Shown piece by piece: positions 52,026 through 61,072 of a stretch of 64,000 nt of DNA. The position numbers and the translations under genes were made by a program. Within the stretch, counting starts at the first letter, position 1. Each line of letters begins with the position of its first letter. This stretch comes from Catenibacillus scindens (lineage in GTDB: Bacteria > Bacillota > Clostridia > Lachnospirales > Lachnospiraceae): the NCBI RefSeq assembly GCF_014202115.1, contig NZ_JACHFW010000001.1, forward strand, positions 372,001 to 436,000, given 5' to 3'. Under the pieces are notes generated by a model, which was not told where the DNA came from, did not search any database, and was given only the letters and a program-made list of their open reading frames with translations.

Positions 52026-52754
52026 ATGCCCAAAGCAATATACGACAAAATTTACAAAGATGTAAAAACAAAAATCGAAACCGGGGACTATGAGTTCCAG
52101 GAATATCTTCCCTCAGAACATACCCTGACGGCAGTCTATGACTGTTCACGGAACACAGTTCGCCGGGCCATTTCCGACCTGGTACGGGACGGTTATGTCC
52201 AGACCATGCAGGGTAAGGGAGTCCAAGTGATTTTCCAGCCGGTAGAACCAAATTCTTTTATTCTTGGAAGTATAGAGTCCTTTAAGGAATCCTCCCTCCG
52301 CAATCATAAAACAGGGATGACAAAAGTAGTCTGTTTTACAACTCTTGAAGCCGATGAAAAGATTTCTCACCGAACCGGTTTCCCAAAGGGTACCCTTCTT
52401 TACTATATCCAGCGTGTCCATTATATGGACGGCAAACCGCTGATTTTAAACCACAACTATTTCCGTCAGGATCTCATCCCCGGACTCACACCTGAAATTG
52501 CCTCCCAGTCTATCTACGAATACATTGAAAACGTCCTTCATCAGACCATCGTCACATCCAAACGGATTATGACTGTGGAAAAGATGACTCAAATCGACGA
52601 AAAATATCTCGATCTTGATGACTATAACTGTCTGGCTGTAGTTACAAGCCAGACTTACAATGGGGACGGAGAAATGTTTGAATACACCCAGTCCCGCCAC
52701 CGCCCGGACTATTTCCGTTTTCAGGATAACGCCATACGCCGCACGAAGGACTGA
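52026..52754 (+). CDS. treR: GntR-family repressor of the trehalose operon
   Basis: 242 residues. N-terminal GntR winged helix (YLPSEHTLTAVYDCSRNTVRRAI in two parts, 28-50) and a UTRA ligand domain (about 80-235). The ATG at 52026 follows AGGAGGGG by 4 bases; an in-frame ATG at 51990 lies inside the operator and is rejected. Binds the three TTGTTTAAACA-centred operators, by inference with trehalose 6-phosphate as inducer. Confidence 0.93.
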   Translation: MPKAIYDKIYKDVKTKIETGDYEFQEYLPSEHTLTAVYDCSRNTVRRAISDLVRDGYVQTMQGKGVQVIFQPVEPNSFILGSIESFKESSLRNHKTGMTKVVCFTTLEADEKISHRTGFPKGTLLYYIQRVHYMDGKPLILNHNYFRQDLIPGLTPEIASQSIYEYIENVLHQTIVTSKRIMTVEKMTQIDEKYLDLDDYNCLAVVTSQTYNGDGEMFEYTQSRHRPDYFRFQDNAIRRTKD

Positions 52755-52788
52755 CCTTTTGGTGTCCGCTGCGGGATATCTGATTTTT

Positions 52789-52867
52789 AGGCCATTTATG
52801 TTTTTGCTTTTACATAAAAGCTCTGTGGCAATGCCGCACAAAAAAGCATAAACGGCCTGTTTTTTTC
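52789..52867 (+). terminator. Multi-branched terminator after treR
   Basis: AGGCCATTTATG pairs with CATAAACGGCCT, one mismatch, and TTTTTTT follows. Inside are two small hairpins, GCTTTTA-CAT-AAAAGC and TGTGGCA-A-TGCCGCACA, making a three-way junction. More elaborate than a plain terminator. Confidence 0.7.
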
Positions 52868-52905
52868 ATATCCATATATCAAATTCATTTAAGGAACCTT
52901 TTCCC

Positions 52906-53679
52906 ATGGAAAAATCTCTGAAAACCTTCTTCCGCACCGGATGTCTGGTGATCACCCTCCTGCTGTGTGTCTTTGCCGTCCGCCAGTTTATGGCCCCTTC
53001 CGTAGCCTCCGTCTTTTACCAAAATTCCAGAAAAATCCCAATCTACTGTGTGGACACCCAAAAACCCCAGGTAGCTCTGTCCTTCGACGCGGCCTGGGGC
53101 AATGAGGATACTTCCACGATTCTGAATATTCTCGCCAGCCACAACGTCCATGCCACCTTTTTTATGACCGGAGGATGGGTAGAAAGCTACCCTGAGGATG
53201 TAAAAGCTATTGCCGCCGCCGGACATGACCTTGGAAATCATTCCCAGAACCACAAGCAGATGTCCGACCTCTCATCTTCCGAGTGCGCCGATGAAATTCA
53301 ACAGGTCCATGACCAGGTCAAAGCCCTCACCGGTGTGGATATGACACTTTTCCGACCGCCCTACGGGGATTACAACGATCAGCTTGTTGACATCGCTAAC
53401 GGCCTGGGATACCATGTGATCCAGTGGAATGTGGACAGTCTGGACTGGAAAGATTACGGTGCCCAGGATATTATATCCCGCGTCCTCAACCACGAAAATC
53501 TTTGCAACGGCTCTATTATTCTGATGCATAACGGCGCAAAATATACCAAAGACGCCCTAGACGCCGTTATTACCGGCCTTCAGGAAAAAGGATACGAAAT
53601 CGTCCCCATCTCCCAGCTCATCTACACTCAAAATTACACCACAGACCATACCGGCAAACAAATTTTGTCGGGAAACTGA
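52906..53679 (+). CDS. Polysaccharide deacetylase, PdaB-like
   Basis: 257 residues. One N-terminal membrane segment (12-32) anchors an extracellular NodB-homology domain. Motifs: SFDAAWGNEDT (catalytic Asp; the usual second Asp is Ala as in PdaB-type proteins), HDLGNHSQNH (HxxxH metal site) and RPPYGDYN. PdaB proteins act on spore cortex or cell-wall glycan. AAGGAAC precedes the ATG. Transcribed with its own terminator-rich upstream region, just before the envelope gene cluster. Confidence 0.9.
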   Translation: MEKSLKTFFRTGCLVITLLLCVFAVRQFMAPSVASVFYQNSRKIPIYCVDTQKPQVALSFDAAWGNEDTSTILNILASHNVHATFFMTGGWVESYPEDVKAIAAAGHDLGNHSQNHKQMSDLSSSECADEIQQVHDQVKALTGVDMTLFRPPYGDYNDQLVDIANGLGYHVIQWNVDSLDWKDYGAQDIISRVLNHENLCNGSIILMHNGAKYTKDALDAVITGLQEKGYEIVPISQLIYTQNYTTDHTGKQILSGN

Positions 53680-53706
53680 CAAAATGCAGCAGTTCAGTTT
53701 ACTGAC

Positions 53707-53784
53707 AAAATTCTTAAGAATTTTCTCCCCCCTGTACTTTATGGAATTTCATGGTATAATAGCCACATAAGTGGCTATTATACC
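53707..53784. promoter_or_regulatory. Two palindromes over the ydcF-like promoter
   Basis: AAAATTCTTAAGAATTTT (53707-53724) is an 18-bp perfect palindrome. GGTATAATAGCCAC (53753-53766) pairs perfectly with 53771-53784 around a 4-base loop and contains the likely -10 TATAAT. The second could be an operator or a leader hairpin. Confidence 0.6.
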
Positions 53785-53817
53785 GCGTCATTTGCCACTA
53801 TAGATTTTGGAGTTTTT

Positions 53818-54462
53818 ATGATGAAATTTTTAGAAGAACTGACAGATCTTGTTTTTGTCGAAGATCTTCCTCAGAAAAGCGATATTATATTTATTCCCGG
53901 AGGCCGCTACGGCGCCCTTGCCTTACAGGCCGCCCGGCTTTACAAAGAGGGGATGGCACCTCTTATCCTGCCCTCAGGTAAATACAGCAAGCTGGTGGGA
54001 TTCTTTGAGGGACCGGCAGATATGCCAGACTCCGCTTTAAAAAATTGTCCAACGGAATGGGCCTTTATGGATCACATCCTGCGCTCCCAGGGCGTACCAG
54101 CGGATGCTATTTTAAAAGAAGATCAGGCCACCTTTACCTACGAGAATGCTATTTTTTCGCGGCAGACAACAGACCGTCTCGGACTGCATATCCGGCGGGC
54201 CATTATATGCTGTCAGGCTTATCACGCAAAAAGATGCCGGATCTACTATGAAATATTATATCCGGATACCCAGTTTTTCATCTGTCCAGTCAGTACCCAG
54301 GACATATCCCGGAATAACTGGTACAGAGACGAGAGAAAAATTGATACAGTCCTTGGAGAAATATCCCGCCTGGGGGATCAGTTTCACCAGATTGTACGCC
54401 AATATGGCATGGACCAGCAAAAAAAACACAGGAGGAACGATAATGACAACGGTTGCAAGTAA
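53818..54462 (+). CDS. YdcF family (DUF218) protein
   Basis: 214 residues. DUF218 core: DIIFIPGGRYG (20-30), the SGKYS loop near 59, and a Glu-rich ATFTYENAIFSRQ block near 103. No signal peptide, so a cytoplasmic SAM- or nucleotide-binding-like role is possible; the family function is poorly known, sometimes linked to envelope biogenesis. The start may also be the next codon (two ATGs in tandem). Its end overlaps galM by 20 bases. Confidence 0.85.
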   Translation: MMKFLEELTDLVFVEDLPQKSDIIFIPGGRYGALALQAARLYKEGMAPLILPSGKYSKLVGFFEGPADMPDSALKNCPTEWAFMDHILRSQGVPADAILKEDQATFTYENAIFSRQTTDRLGLHIRRAIICCQAYHAKRCRIYYEILYPDTQFFICPVSTQDISRNNWYRDERKIDTVLGEISRLGDQFHQIVRQYGMDQQKKHRRNDNDNGCK

Positions 54463-55492
54463 GTTATGGGGAACGCTCCAGTCCCACCCTGTATATTTAT
54501 ATACATTAACAAACAATCACGGCAATTTTGTCCAGATCACCAATTATGGAGCAGCCATCACATCCGCTATAATCCATACGCCCCAGGGTCCTGTGGATGT
54601 CATTCTCGGATTAAAAACGCCGGAAGAATACCAGTTAAGCGACGCCCACTTTGGCGCCTGTATCGGGAGAGTGGGCAACCGCATCGGCCGTGCTGTCTTT
54701 ACCTTAAACGGACAGACTTTTCACCTGGCCGCCAATGACGGGCCAAACCACCTTCACGGCGGCGTTAAAGGTTTCGACCGCCACTTTTTTCATATTGAGG
54801 AAATCCCCGGAGGTATCCGGGCCAGCCGCCGCTCTCCTGACGGCGAGGAAAATTATCCCGGGAACCTGGATGTTTCCGTGGATTATACTTTTGATGACCA
54901 AAACCGCCTGTCTCTGACTTACCGCGGCATCAGCGACAAGGATACCATTGTTAATCTGACAAATCACACCTATTTTAACTTGTCAGGGGAGGGCTCCGGA
55001 GATATCTGTTCCCATCTGCTGACCATTGACGGAGACTATATCACAGAAAATGACGCCAACTGTCTGCCTACAGGGCGCCTGCTCCCGGTAGAACACACAG
55101 CCTTTGATTTCCGCCGGTCCAAAGCCATGGGACAGGATATTGGCCAGCAGCAGGAGCAGCTTGTCTTCTGCCGGGGCTATGACCATAACTTCTGTCTAGG
55201 CGGCCAGGGTATGCGTAAGGTTTCCCGCGTTCTTTCCCCCAAAACAGGGATTTCTATGGACGTGTATACTGATATGCCTGGAATGCAGTTTTACACCGGC
55301 AACTTTCTCACAGGACAAATTGGGAAATCCGGTACCGCCTACGGCCCCCGCAGCGGTTTCTGCCTGGAAACCCAATATTACCCCAACGCCATGGCCTGTC
55401 CGGATTTCCCCTCCATTGTGTTAAAGGCGGGCATACCTTACTTTTCCCAGACGATCTACGCCTTTGATGTCTCACAGGAGAGCGGACAATGA
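54443..55492 (+). CDS. galM: Aldose 1-epimerase (galactose mutarotase)
   Basis: 349 residues. Interconverts alpha and beta anomers of hexoses. GRVGNRIGRA, HLHGGVKGFD, catalytic His in NHTYFNLSG and catalytic Glu in CLETQYYPNA are intact. The ATG at 54443, with AGGAGG 7 bases upstream, is inside the ydcF 3' end; the frame extends further left but without support. In this cluster it may serve sugar supply for surface glycans. Confidence 0.93.
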   Translation: MTTVASKLWGTLQSHPVYLYTLTNNHGNFVQITNYGAAITSAIIHTPQGPVDVILGLKTPEEYQLSDAHFGACIGRVGNRIGRAVFTLNGQTFHLAANDGPNHLHGGVKGFDRHFFHIEEIPGGIRASRRSPDGEENYPGNLDVSVDYTFDDQNRLSLTYRGISDKDTIVNLTNHTYFNLSGEGSGDICSHLLTIDGDYITENDANCLPTGRLLPVEHTAFDFRRSKAMGQDIGQQQEQLVFCRGYDHNFCLGGQGMRKVSRVLSPKTGISMDVYTDMPGMQFYTGNFLTGQIGKSGTAYGPRSGFCLETQYYPNAMACPDFPSIVLKAGIPYFSQTIYAFDVSQESGQ

Positions 55493-57432
55493 AGCACATT
55501 CTTCCAAAATGTATCCTTTTTGCCATCATCGCCCTTGCCATCGAGCTGTTCGGTTTTAATTTCAGGACATTTGAATCTCTCACCTTTAGTCCGGCACAGC
55601 GATGGACGCTGACAGACGCCGCCGGCGCAAAACTTCCCATGGGAAGCTGTCTTACTGGCGACGAAAATGGGGAAGCTGTCTTTGTCATTGAAAATATCGG
55701 ACAGACTGCGGGTAATCTTTACCTGGATCTGGAAGGTCCTTCTTCGGATGGTTTTTTTGCCATAAAAATCAAGGCCAGGGACGAAGGAAACAATCAGTAC
55801 TACAGTCTGCCTGAAACTGCCGTCTCCGCAGTCCGGGAGGCGGACAAGTATATCCGGCTTAATTTAAGCGGGAAAGCTAAAAGTCTGCGTGTCACTGTAA
55901 AGACAGAGGCAGGCGAAGAATTAATCATAAAAAATGTGGATATTAACCGGATACGGCCTCTGGATCTCTCCCCGGTAAGGATCGCCGCTACTTTCTTTAT
56001 CATTGTGGTGCTATGGGGGCTTCGACCGGGCGCCCCTGTTTATGCCATTAAATACAACCCAAAAGACGCTTTTCAGACCGGACTCCTCATATGCCTGATG
56101 GCGGCATTTCTCGGCGGCTGTATCGGTATTTCCCAGGGCGATCCCCGCTACTGTGATCCCCCTTGGGCCCATCACTACCAGTATCACCAGCTTGCTGTAT
56201 CCCTCACCGAAGGCCATTTTTACCTGGATATTGAGCCCTCAGAAGATCTGATGGCCATGGAGAATCCCTATGATAATAACCAGCGGGACGCGGATCAGGT
56301 GGAATTTCAGTGGGACACCGCCTATTTTAACGGGAAATATTACAGTTACTTTGGCATCCTTCCGGTATTTGTATATTATCTCCCCTACTACCTGATCACC
56401 GGACAGGCTTTCCCCACGTATGTGGGTATCCTGATCAATGTGGCCTTCATCATTGCCGGCGCTTATTTTCTTCTCAGATCCCTGGCCAGAAAATACTTTC
56501 CCAATACTTCCCTGGGAGTGTTTATCCTCTGTCAGTGTATGTTCATCCTTGGCTGCGGAACCCTGCTCATTGTCAATCCGCCAACATTTTATAATATGCC
56601 CGGCTCCATGGCTCTGGCCCTGACTTTATGGGGACTGTATTTCTGGCTAAGAGCTGCAAAAAATCCCCGCATTCATCCCGGATTTCTCTCCCTGGGCGCG
56701 CTGCTTATGGCCCTTGTGGCTGCCAGCCGCCCCCAGATGCTTGTGGGAAGTTTTCTGATCATTCCTATTTTCTGGGGACATATAAAGTCCGCTCTGTCCG
56801 GGAAGCAATTCAGGACATTTGTCTTAAACTTTGTCCAGGCTGCCCTCCCTTATATGATTGTCGCTGCCCTGGTAATGTACTATAACTTTGCCCGCTTTGG
56901 ATCGCCTTTTGATTTTGGGGCCAATTACAATTTAACCACAAACGACATGACCCACCGGGGATTTCATCTGGACCGGCTGCCCTTTGGCATTTTTGCCTAT
57001 CTTTTCCAGACACCTTCCCTCATCGGCCACTTTCCCTTTATGTCCTCAGTGTCTTTGCAGAACACCTACCAGGGGATGACCATCGCTGAGACGATGTACG
57101 GCGGCTTTTTCTGGTTCAACTGCGGAGCGATGGCCCTTGTGTTTCTCGGAAACGTAAAACGGGAGCTAAAAGAGAAAAAGCTGTGGCTTTTATCCATCCT
57201 TTCCGCGGTTATGGCCGTGATTGTCGTCTGTGCTGATGTGGAGCTGGCCGGTATCCTTCAGCGGTATGGCAGCGACTTTGGCCTGTTTTTCATCCTCCCT
57301 GCTGTAATCTGTATCCTCGCCCTTGGCGAAAAAGCCACAAACGGTGACGGACAAAAAATTTATCAGAAAGCCCTTTATCTCTCCTTTATATGGACCGCAG
57401 GCATTAACTTCGTGTGGCTGTTGGCAAAATAA
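55489..57432 (+). CDS. Polytopic membrane protein, GT-C glycosyltransferase-like
   Basis: 647 residues. One N-terminal helix, then an extracytoplasmic beta-rich stretch (about 30-165), then roughly ten membrane helices. The loop with WDTAYFNGKYYSYFGILP (near 275-292) resembles sections of large GT39/GT-C-like Lachnospiraceae membrane proteins that use lipid-linked sugars. Classical DxD is not obvious; acidic pairs occur near GDPRYCDPP. Overlaps galM by 4 bases (ATGA). Function inferred from topology and the adjacent GT2. Confidence 0.75.
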   Translation: MKHILPKCILFAIIALAIELFGFNFRTFESLTFSPAQRWTLTDAAGAKLPMGSCLTGDENGEAVFVIENIGQTAGNLYLDLEGPSSDGFFAIKIKARDEGNNQYYSLPETAVSAVREADKYIRLNLSGKAKSLRVTVKTEAGEELIIKNVDINRIRPLDLSPVRIAATFFIIVVLWGLRPGAPVYAIKYNPKDAFQTGLLICLMAAFLGGCIGISQGDPRYCDPPWAHHYQYHQLAVSLTEGHFYLDIEPSEDLMAMENPYDNNQRDADQVEFQWDTAYFNGKYYSYFGILPVFVYYLPYYLITGQAFPTYVGILINVAFIIAGAYFLLRSLARKYFPNTSLGVFILCQCMFILGCGTLLIVNPPTFYNMPGSMALALTLWGLYFWLRAAKNPRIHPGFLSLGALLMALVAASRPQMLVGSFLIIPIFWGHIKSALSGKQFRTFVLNFVQAALPYMIVAALVMYYNFARFGSPFDFGANYNLTTNDMTHRGFHLDRLPFGIFAYLFQTPSLIGHFPFMSSVSLQNTYQGMTIAETMYGGFFWFNCGAMALVFLGNVKRELKEKKLWLLSILSAVMAVIVVCADVELAGILQRYGSDFGLFFILPAVICILALGEKATNGDGQKIYQKALYLSFIWTAGINFVWLLAK

Positions 57433-57515
57433 GCAGTCACCCGCATTTTGCATGACTGAACTTTTACAAACCTCACGGCAAAACAACTATCAACAACATG
57501 AAAGAAAGGTTACTT

Positions 57516-58457
57516 ATGGATACTATCGCAGTTTTAATTCCTTGCTACAACGAAGCCAAAACCATTGGAAAAGTTGTGGCGGATTTTAAAAAAGCCCTTC
57601 CTGAGGCTGTCATTTATGTTTACGACAATAATTCTACTGACGGCACCGACGAAATTGCCCAAAAGAACGGCGCTATTGTCCGCTATGAACACCAGCAGGG
57701 CAAAGGCGCGGTCATTCGCTCCATGTTTCGGGAAATCGACGCCAAATGTTATCTGATGATCGACGGAGATGACACCTATCCCGCACAGAACGCCAAGGAT
57801 ATGGTGGACGCAGTTTTAAACAAAGGCATGGATATGGTTGTAGGGGACCGGCTTTCTTCCACTTATTTCACAGAAAACAAACGGCTTTTCCACAACAGCG
57901 GAAATAAAGTCGTCCGTGGGCTGATTAATTTTCTTTTTAAAAACAATATCCGGGATATTATGACCGGATACCGGGCCTTTAGTTACCTGTTTGTGAAAAC
58001 ATTTCCCGTTTTGTCCCAGGGATTTGAGATTGAAACAGAAATGACTATACACGCCCTGGACAAGAGGATGCGGGTTGAAAATGTGGTGGTGGATTACCGG
58101 GATCGCCCAGAGGGCTCCCAGTCCAAACTTAACACCATCTCCGACGGATTCAAAGTATTAAAGACCATATTTCGACTCTTTAAAAATTACCGGCCAATGA
58201 TGTTTTTTGGGATCATCGCCGTGATCCTCCTGCTCCTGGCCATCGGTTTTTTTATTCCTGTATTGATTGAATATATACAAACCGGTCTGGTTCCTAAATT
58301 TCCCACATTGATTGTCAGCGGATTCGCGGCTCTGGCTGCGATTATATCCTATTTCAGCGGACTGATCCTCAATGTGCTGAAAGCCCAAAATCTCCAGAAT
58401 TTCGAGATCATACTGAATTATTTTCAAAACGAATATATGAAGAAAACAGATCAATAA
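57516..58457 (+). CDS. Glycosyltransferase family 2 with two C-terminal helices
   Basis: 313 residues. GT-A fold starting VLIPCYNEAKTI, nucleotide site YDNNSTDGT, metal motif DGDDTYP (Asp near 93), and a C-terminal pair of membrane helices (about 232-300), as in polyprenyl-phosphate sugar synthases (GtrB/DPM1 type). It likely charges undecaprenyl phosphate with a sugar for the preceding GT-C-like protein. AAAGG lies 6 bases before the ATG at 57516. Confidence 0.9.
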   Translation: MDTIAVLIPCYNEAKTIGKVVADFKKALPEAVIYVYDNNSTDGTDEIAQKNGAIVRYEHQQGKGAVIRSMFREIDAKCYLMIDGDDTYPAQNAKDMVDAVLNKGMDMVVGDRLSSTYFTENKRLFHNSGNKVVRGLINFLFKNNIRDIMTGYRAFSYLFVKTFPVLSQGFEIETEMTIHALDKRMRVENVVVDYRDRPEGSQSKLNTISDGFKVLKTIFRLFKNYRPMMFFGIIAVILLLLAIGFFIPVLIEYIQTGLVPKFPTLIVSGFAALAAIISYFSGLILNVLKAQNLQNFEIILNYFQNEYMKKTDQ

Positions 58458-58475
58458 TATCACAATATAAGCATA

Positions 58476-58516
58476 AAAACGCCGCCGTGACTAACAAGCC
58501 ATGGCGGCGCTTTTTG
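58476..58516. terminator. Bidirectional terminator between the GT2 and DUF4340 genes
   Basis: AAAAACGCCGCCGTG, 8-9 base loop, CATGGCGGCGCTTTTT; usable on both strands. Confidence 0.9.
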
Positions 58517-58529
58517 TCTCTTCACCGGC

Positions 58530-59588
58530 TCAGGATTCACTTTCCTCCGAGCCTGTATCACTTGTCCCCACAATAGAGGATACTGTATCTGCGGTCAGCA
58601 GGTGGACTTCTGTGGAACCGCTCAGATTTACATAGTAGTACCCGTCATCTGTAGCGTCTCCGATGTTGAGATAAATAATAGACAACTGATTTTCATCATA
58701 GGTTTCCTCTTCATCCCCGGAAGTTTCTTCTGTCTCCGCTTCAGTCTCGTCAGTCTGGATTTCCTGAGTCTGATCTGTTTCCTCTGAGGACGTTTCCGCC
58801 GATGTTTCGTCGGCAGACTCCCCGGAATCTTCCAGATATTTAATAGTCACAAGATACTGGGGATCGTCCAGTCCATAGACGGACATATCTTCGCAGTCAT
58901 AGTCTACATGGGCACTGTAACTCAACGTGCTGATCGTGGAGAATGCAGATGCGTCATCATCCGCATCCAAATTCCGGCTTTCGGTTCCGTCATCCACAGT
59001 AATCGTCTTAATATCGTCAGAAGCGATAGACGGAAAGCTTTCCATATCTGCCACTGTATAAATATTAAAAGACATCATGGTGCTTAATGAGGAGGAAATC
59101 ATATATACCGTCTGTGTGTCACCCAGCCGGCAGTAGTATTCTCCTGTAGTCCCGTTGTCTGTGCCGATCTCAAAGACAGTCTCATTGCCCTCGCTGTCTG
59201 TAAAACTAATAACGTTGGACGGTTCATCCAGACCGTAATCCGATAAATTATCCTCTGAAATCTCGATCACTCTGCTGGCGGTAGTGCTGAGGGCGGAACT
59301 GAGTTTCCCGTCAATGCTGGACTGATTTACAGGAAATTCCCGGTCCGCGTCATAGTACCATGTCCCGTCTTCCTTGACAAAAGTGTATGTCTCTCCATTA
59401 TAAACATAGGAAAACTGAGTGACGTCATCGCTGCTCAGAGAGGTAATATCTGTGGATGTGTCTTCGCTGGCCGCCTCCTGCTCCTGGCTGGCCCGATTCC
59501 ACGCCGACGTTCCAAAATATACTCCTGCGGCGGCTACAAGTACAATAATTGCCGCCGCCATTTTCATGGTCTGCTTATTTTTTGTCAT
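58530..59588 (-). CDS. DUF4340 domain protein of the Gld-type ABC cluster
   Basis: 352 residues. Single N-terminal membrane anchor (9-28), then an extracellular, highly acidic protein. It has two similar DUF4340-like halves (VKEDGTWYY..LDEPS.V and a second DYGLDDPQYLV pattern) and a very acidic S/T/E/D linker near 275-315. AGAGGAGG precedes the ATG at 59588; the upstream frame lies in the neighbour gene. Overlaps the GldG-like gene by 4 bases. Role unknown. Confidence 0.88.
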   Translation of the reverse strand: MTKNKQTMKMAAAIIVLVAAAGVYFGTSAWNRASQEQEAASEDTSTDITSLSSDDVTQFSYVYNGETYTFVKEDGTWYYDADREFPVNQSSIDGKLSSALSTTASRVIEISEDNLSDYGLDEPSNVISFTDSEGNETVFEIGTDNGTTGEYYCRLGDTQTVYMISSSLSTMMSFNIYTVADMESFPSIASDDIKTITVDDGTESRNLDADDDASAFSTISTLSYSAHVDYDCEDMSVYGLDDPQYLVTIKYLEDSGESADETSAETSSEETDQTQEIQTDETEAETEETSGDEEETYDENQLSIIYLNIGDATDDGYYYVNLSGSTEVHLLTADTVSSIVGTSDTGSEESES

Positions 59589-61057
59589 CGCTTCCTCCTC
59601 TGAATCCATACAACGGCGCCAAGAAGCAGCACTGCGATAGGAATGACAGCAATCAGAACGATTCCCCACATATTAGCGCTTCCCGCAGTTACCATAAGAG
59701 AATCATAGGTCAGTGATTTTGAATCAATGGAGACACTGGTTGTTTCCCCGTTCATCCAGCTAATGGCGTTCATAAAGAAATCATAATTGCCGTCAGAGAC
59801 AGCCCCGTTCATAGTATCATCCAGAAGCCCTGCGGTGGACACATAGACAAGCTGAGTCTGAGAATCCGCTTCACTCTCTTCCTCATCAGCATCATCACTG
59901 CTCTCATCCACAGTCTTTGTTACGGCAACACCAAGGGCAAAGGGGCCGTCAATATCCCCGTCTTCCTTTTCAAGAGTTGTCGCGCCGGCCACATCCACCT
60001 TTGAATACGCCTGGTCGCTGGTGGACAACAGAGTATCCACTGACACGCCGTCCGGCAGATCTTCAGAAATCTCAATCCCCTGGGCACTTGGCAGCAGGAC
60101 AAGACGGCTATTGTTGATCATGTCATTGGTGACCGTATGGGCTTCAAGATCCGGAACAAGATAAATGGGATAACCCGGATAATAGTAACTTCCATTACCT
60201 TCCACAACGATGCCCTCTGTTCTGGACAATCCGTAGTGGCTTAACACCGAATCAAAGTTAGGCATATCACTTGTGGTATAATTGGATGTAATAATTGCCT
60301 TTCCCCCCTGATCCAGATAATCAATAATATAGGACGCCTCATTTTCTGACAGATCATTTTGCGGAGCATTGATCAAAAGAATATCACAATCTTCGGGAAC
60401 ACTCTCCTGAGTTACAAGGCTTAAATTTTCTGTAACGATATTGGCTTTTGTAATACGGTCTTGCAGCTCACTGGAAATTTCCGATTCATTATGGCCTTCC
60501 AGGATATACATTTTAGGAAGATCATCGCTTGTGACGTAAGCAATAGCACTGGTCACAAGGCCTTCGCCGTCGTAGCCTGTGGTCTGATAGGAATAGGTGG
60601 TATAGTCTACTTCTGTAATATACATATCCGAATAGGCGATATACTGGGAAGTCTCTCCGCATACAACAATAATACTGTTGTCCGCCACCTCCTCATCTGT
60701 ATATTGAGAGGCAAACGCCGGGCTGACTACCGGGTCCACCTGGGTCACATTAATGTGGGATGAGCTGTCCTCGTAGAGGTTGAGCATACGCTGGATAGTG
60801 GTGTCCTCGCTGCCTTCCTGGCAGATATAATAAATGTCCACATCGGTATCCAGATCTGACAAAAGCGTCCGGGTCTGGTCGCCGATACTGTAAAGCTGGT
60901 TATCACTGATGTCCACCTGAGAATACTGAGAAGGGATCTGTCCCGCCGCGAGATTGATGACAACAACGATAGCAATAATAATCACTATAAGAACAGAACT
61001 GTATGATCCCTGTCTGAACTGTTTTCCTTTGATTATTCCTTTTAATTTTTCTTTCAT
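59585..61057 (-). CDS. GldG-family extracellular component of ABC transporter
   Basis: 490 residues. N-terminal helix (22-42), long extracellular GldG-like region (IDISDNQLYSIGDQTR-type start, PKMYILEGHNES), and a C-terminal helix (about 462-482) ending in RRKR. Homologues accompany an ABC ATPase and permease in many non-gliding bacteria; named after gliding genes but the function is open. AAGGAGG lies 7-8 bases before the ATG. Confidence 0.88.
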   Translation of the reverse strand: MKEKLKGIIKGKQFRQGSYSSVLIVIIIAIVVVINLAAGQIPSQYSQVDISDNQLYSIGDQTRTLLSDLDTDVDIYYICQEGSEDTTIQRMLNLYEDSSSHINVTQVDPVVSPAFASQYTDEEVADNSIIVVCGETSQYIAYSDMYITEVDYTTYSYQTTGYDGEGLVTSAIAYVTSDDLPKMYILEGHNESEISSELQDRITKANIVTENLSLVTQESVPEDCDILLINAPQNDLSENEASYIIDYLDQGGKAIITSNYTTSDMPNFDSVLSHYGLSRTEGIVVEGNGSYYYPGYPIYLVPDLEAHTVTNDMINNSRLVLLPSAQGIEISEDLPDGVSVDTLLSTSDQAYSKVDVAGATTLEKEDGDIDGPFALGVAVTKTVDESSDDADEEESEADSQTQLVYVSTAGLLDDTMNGAVSDGNYDFFMNAISWMNGETTSVSIDSKSLTYDSLMVTAGSANMWGIVLIAVIPIAVLLLGAVVWIQRRKR

Positions 61058-61072
61058 TTTCCTGCCACCTCC

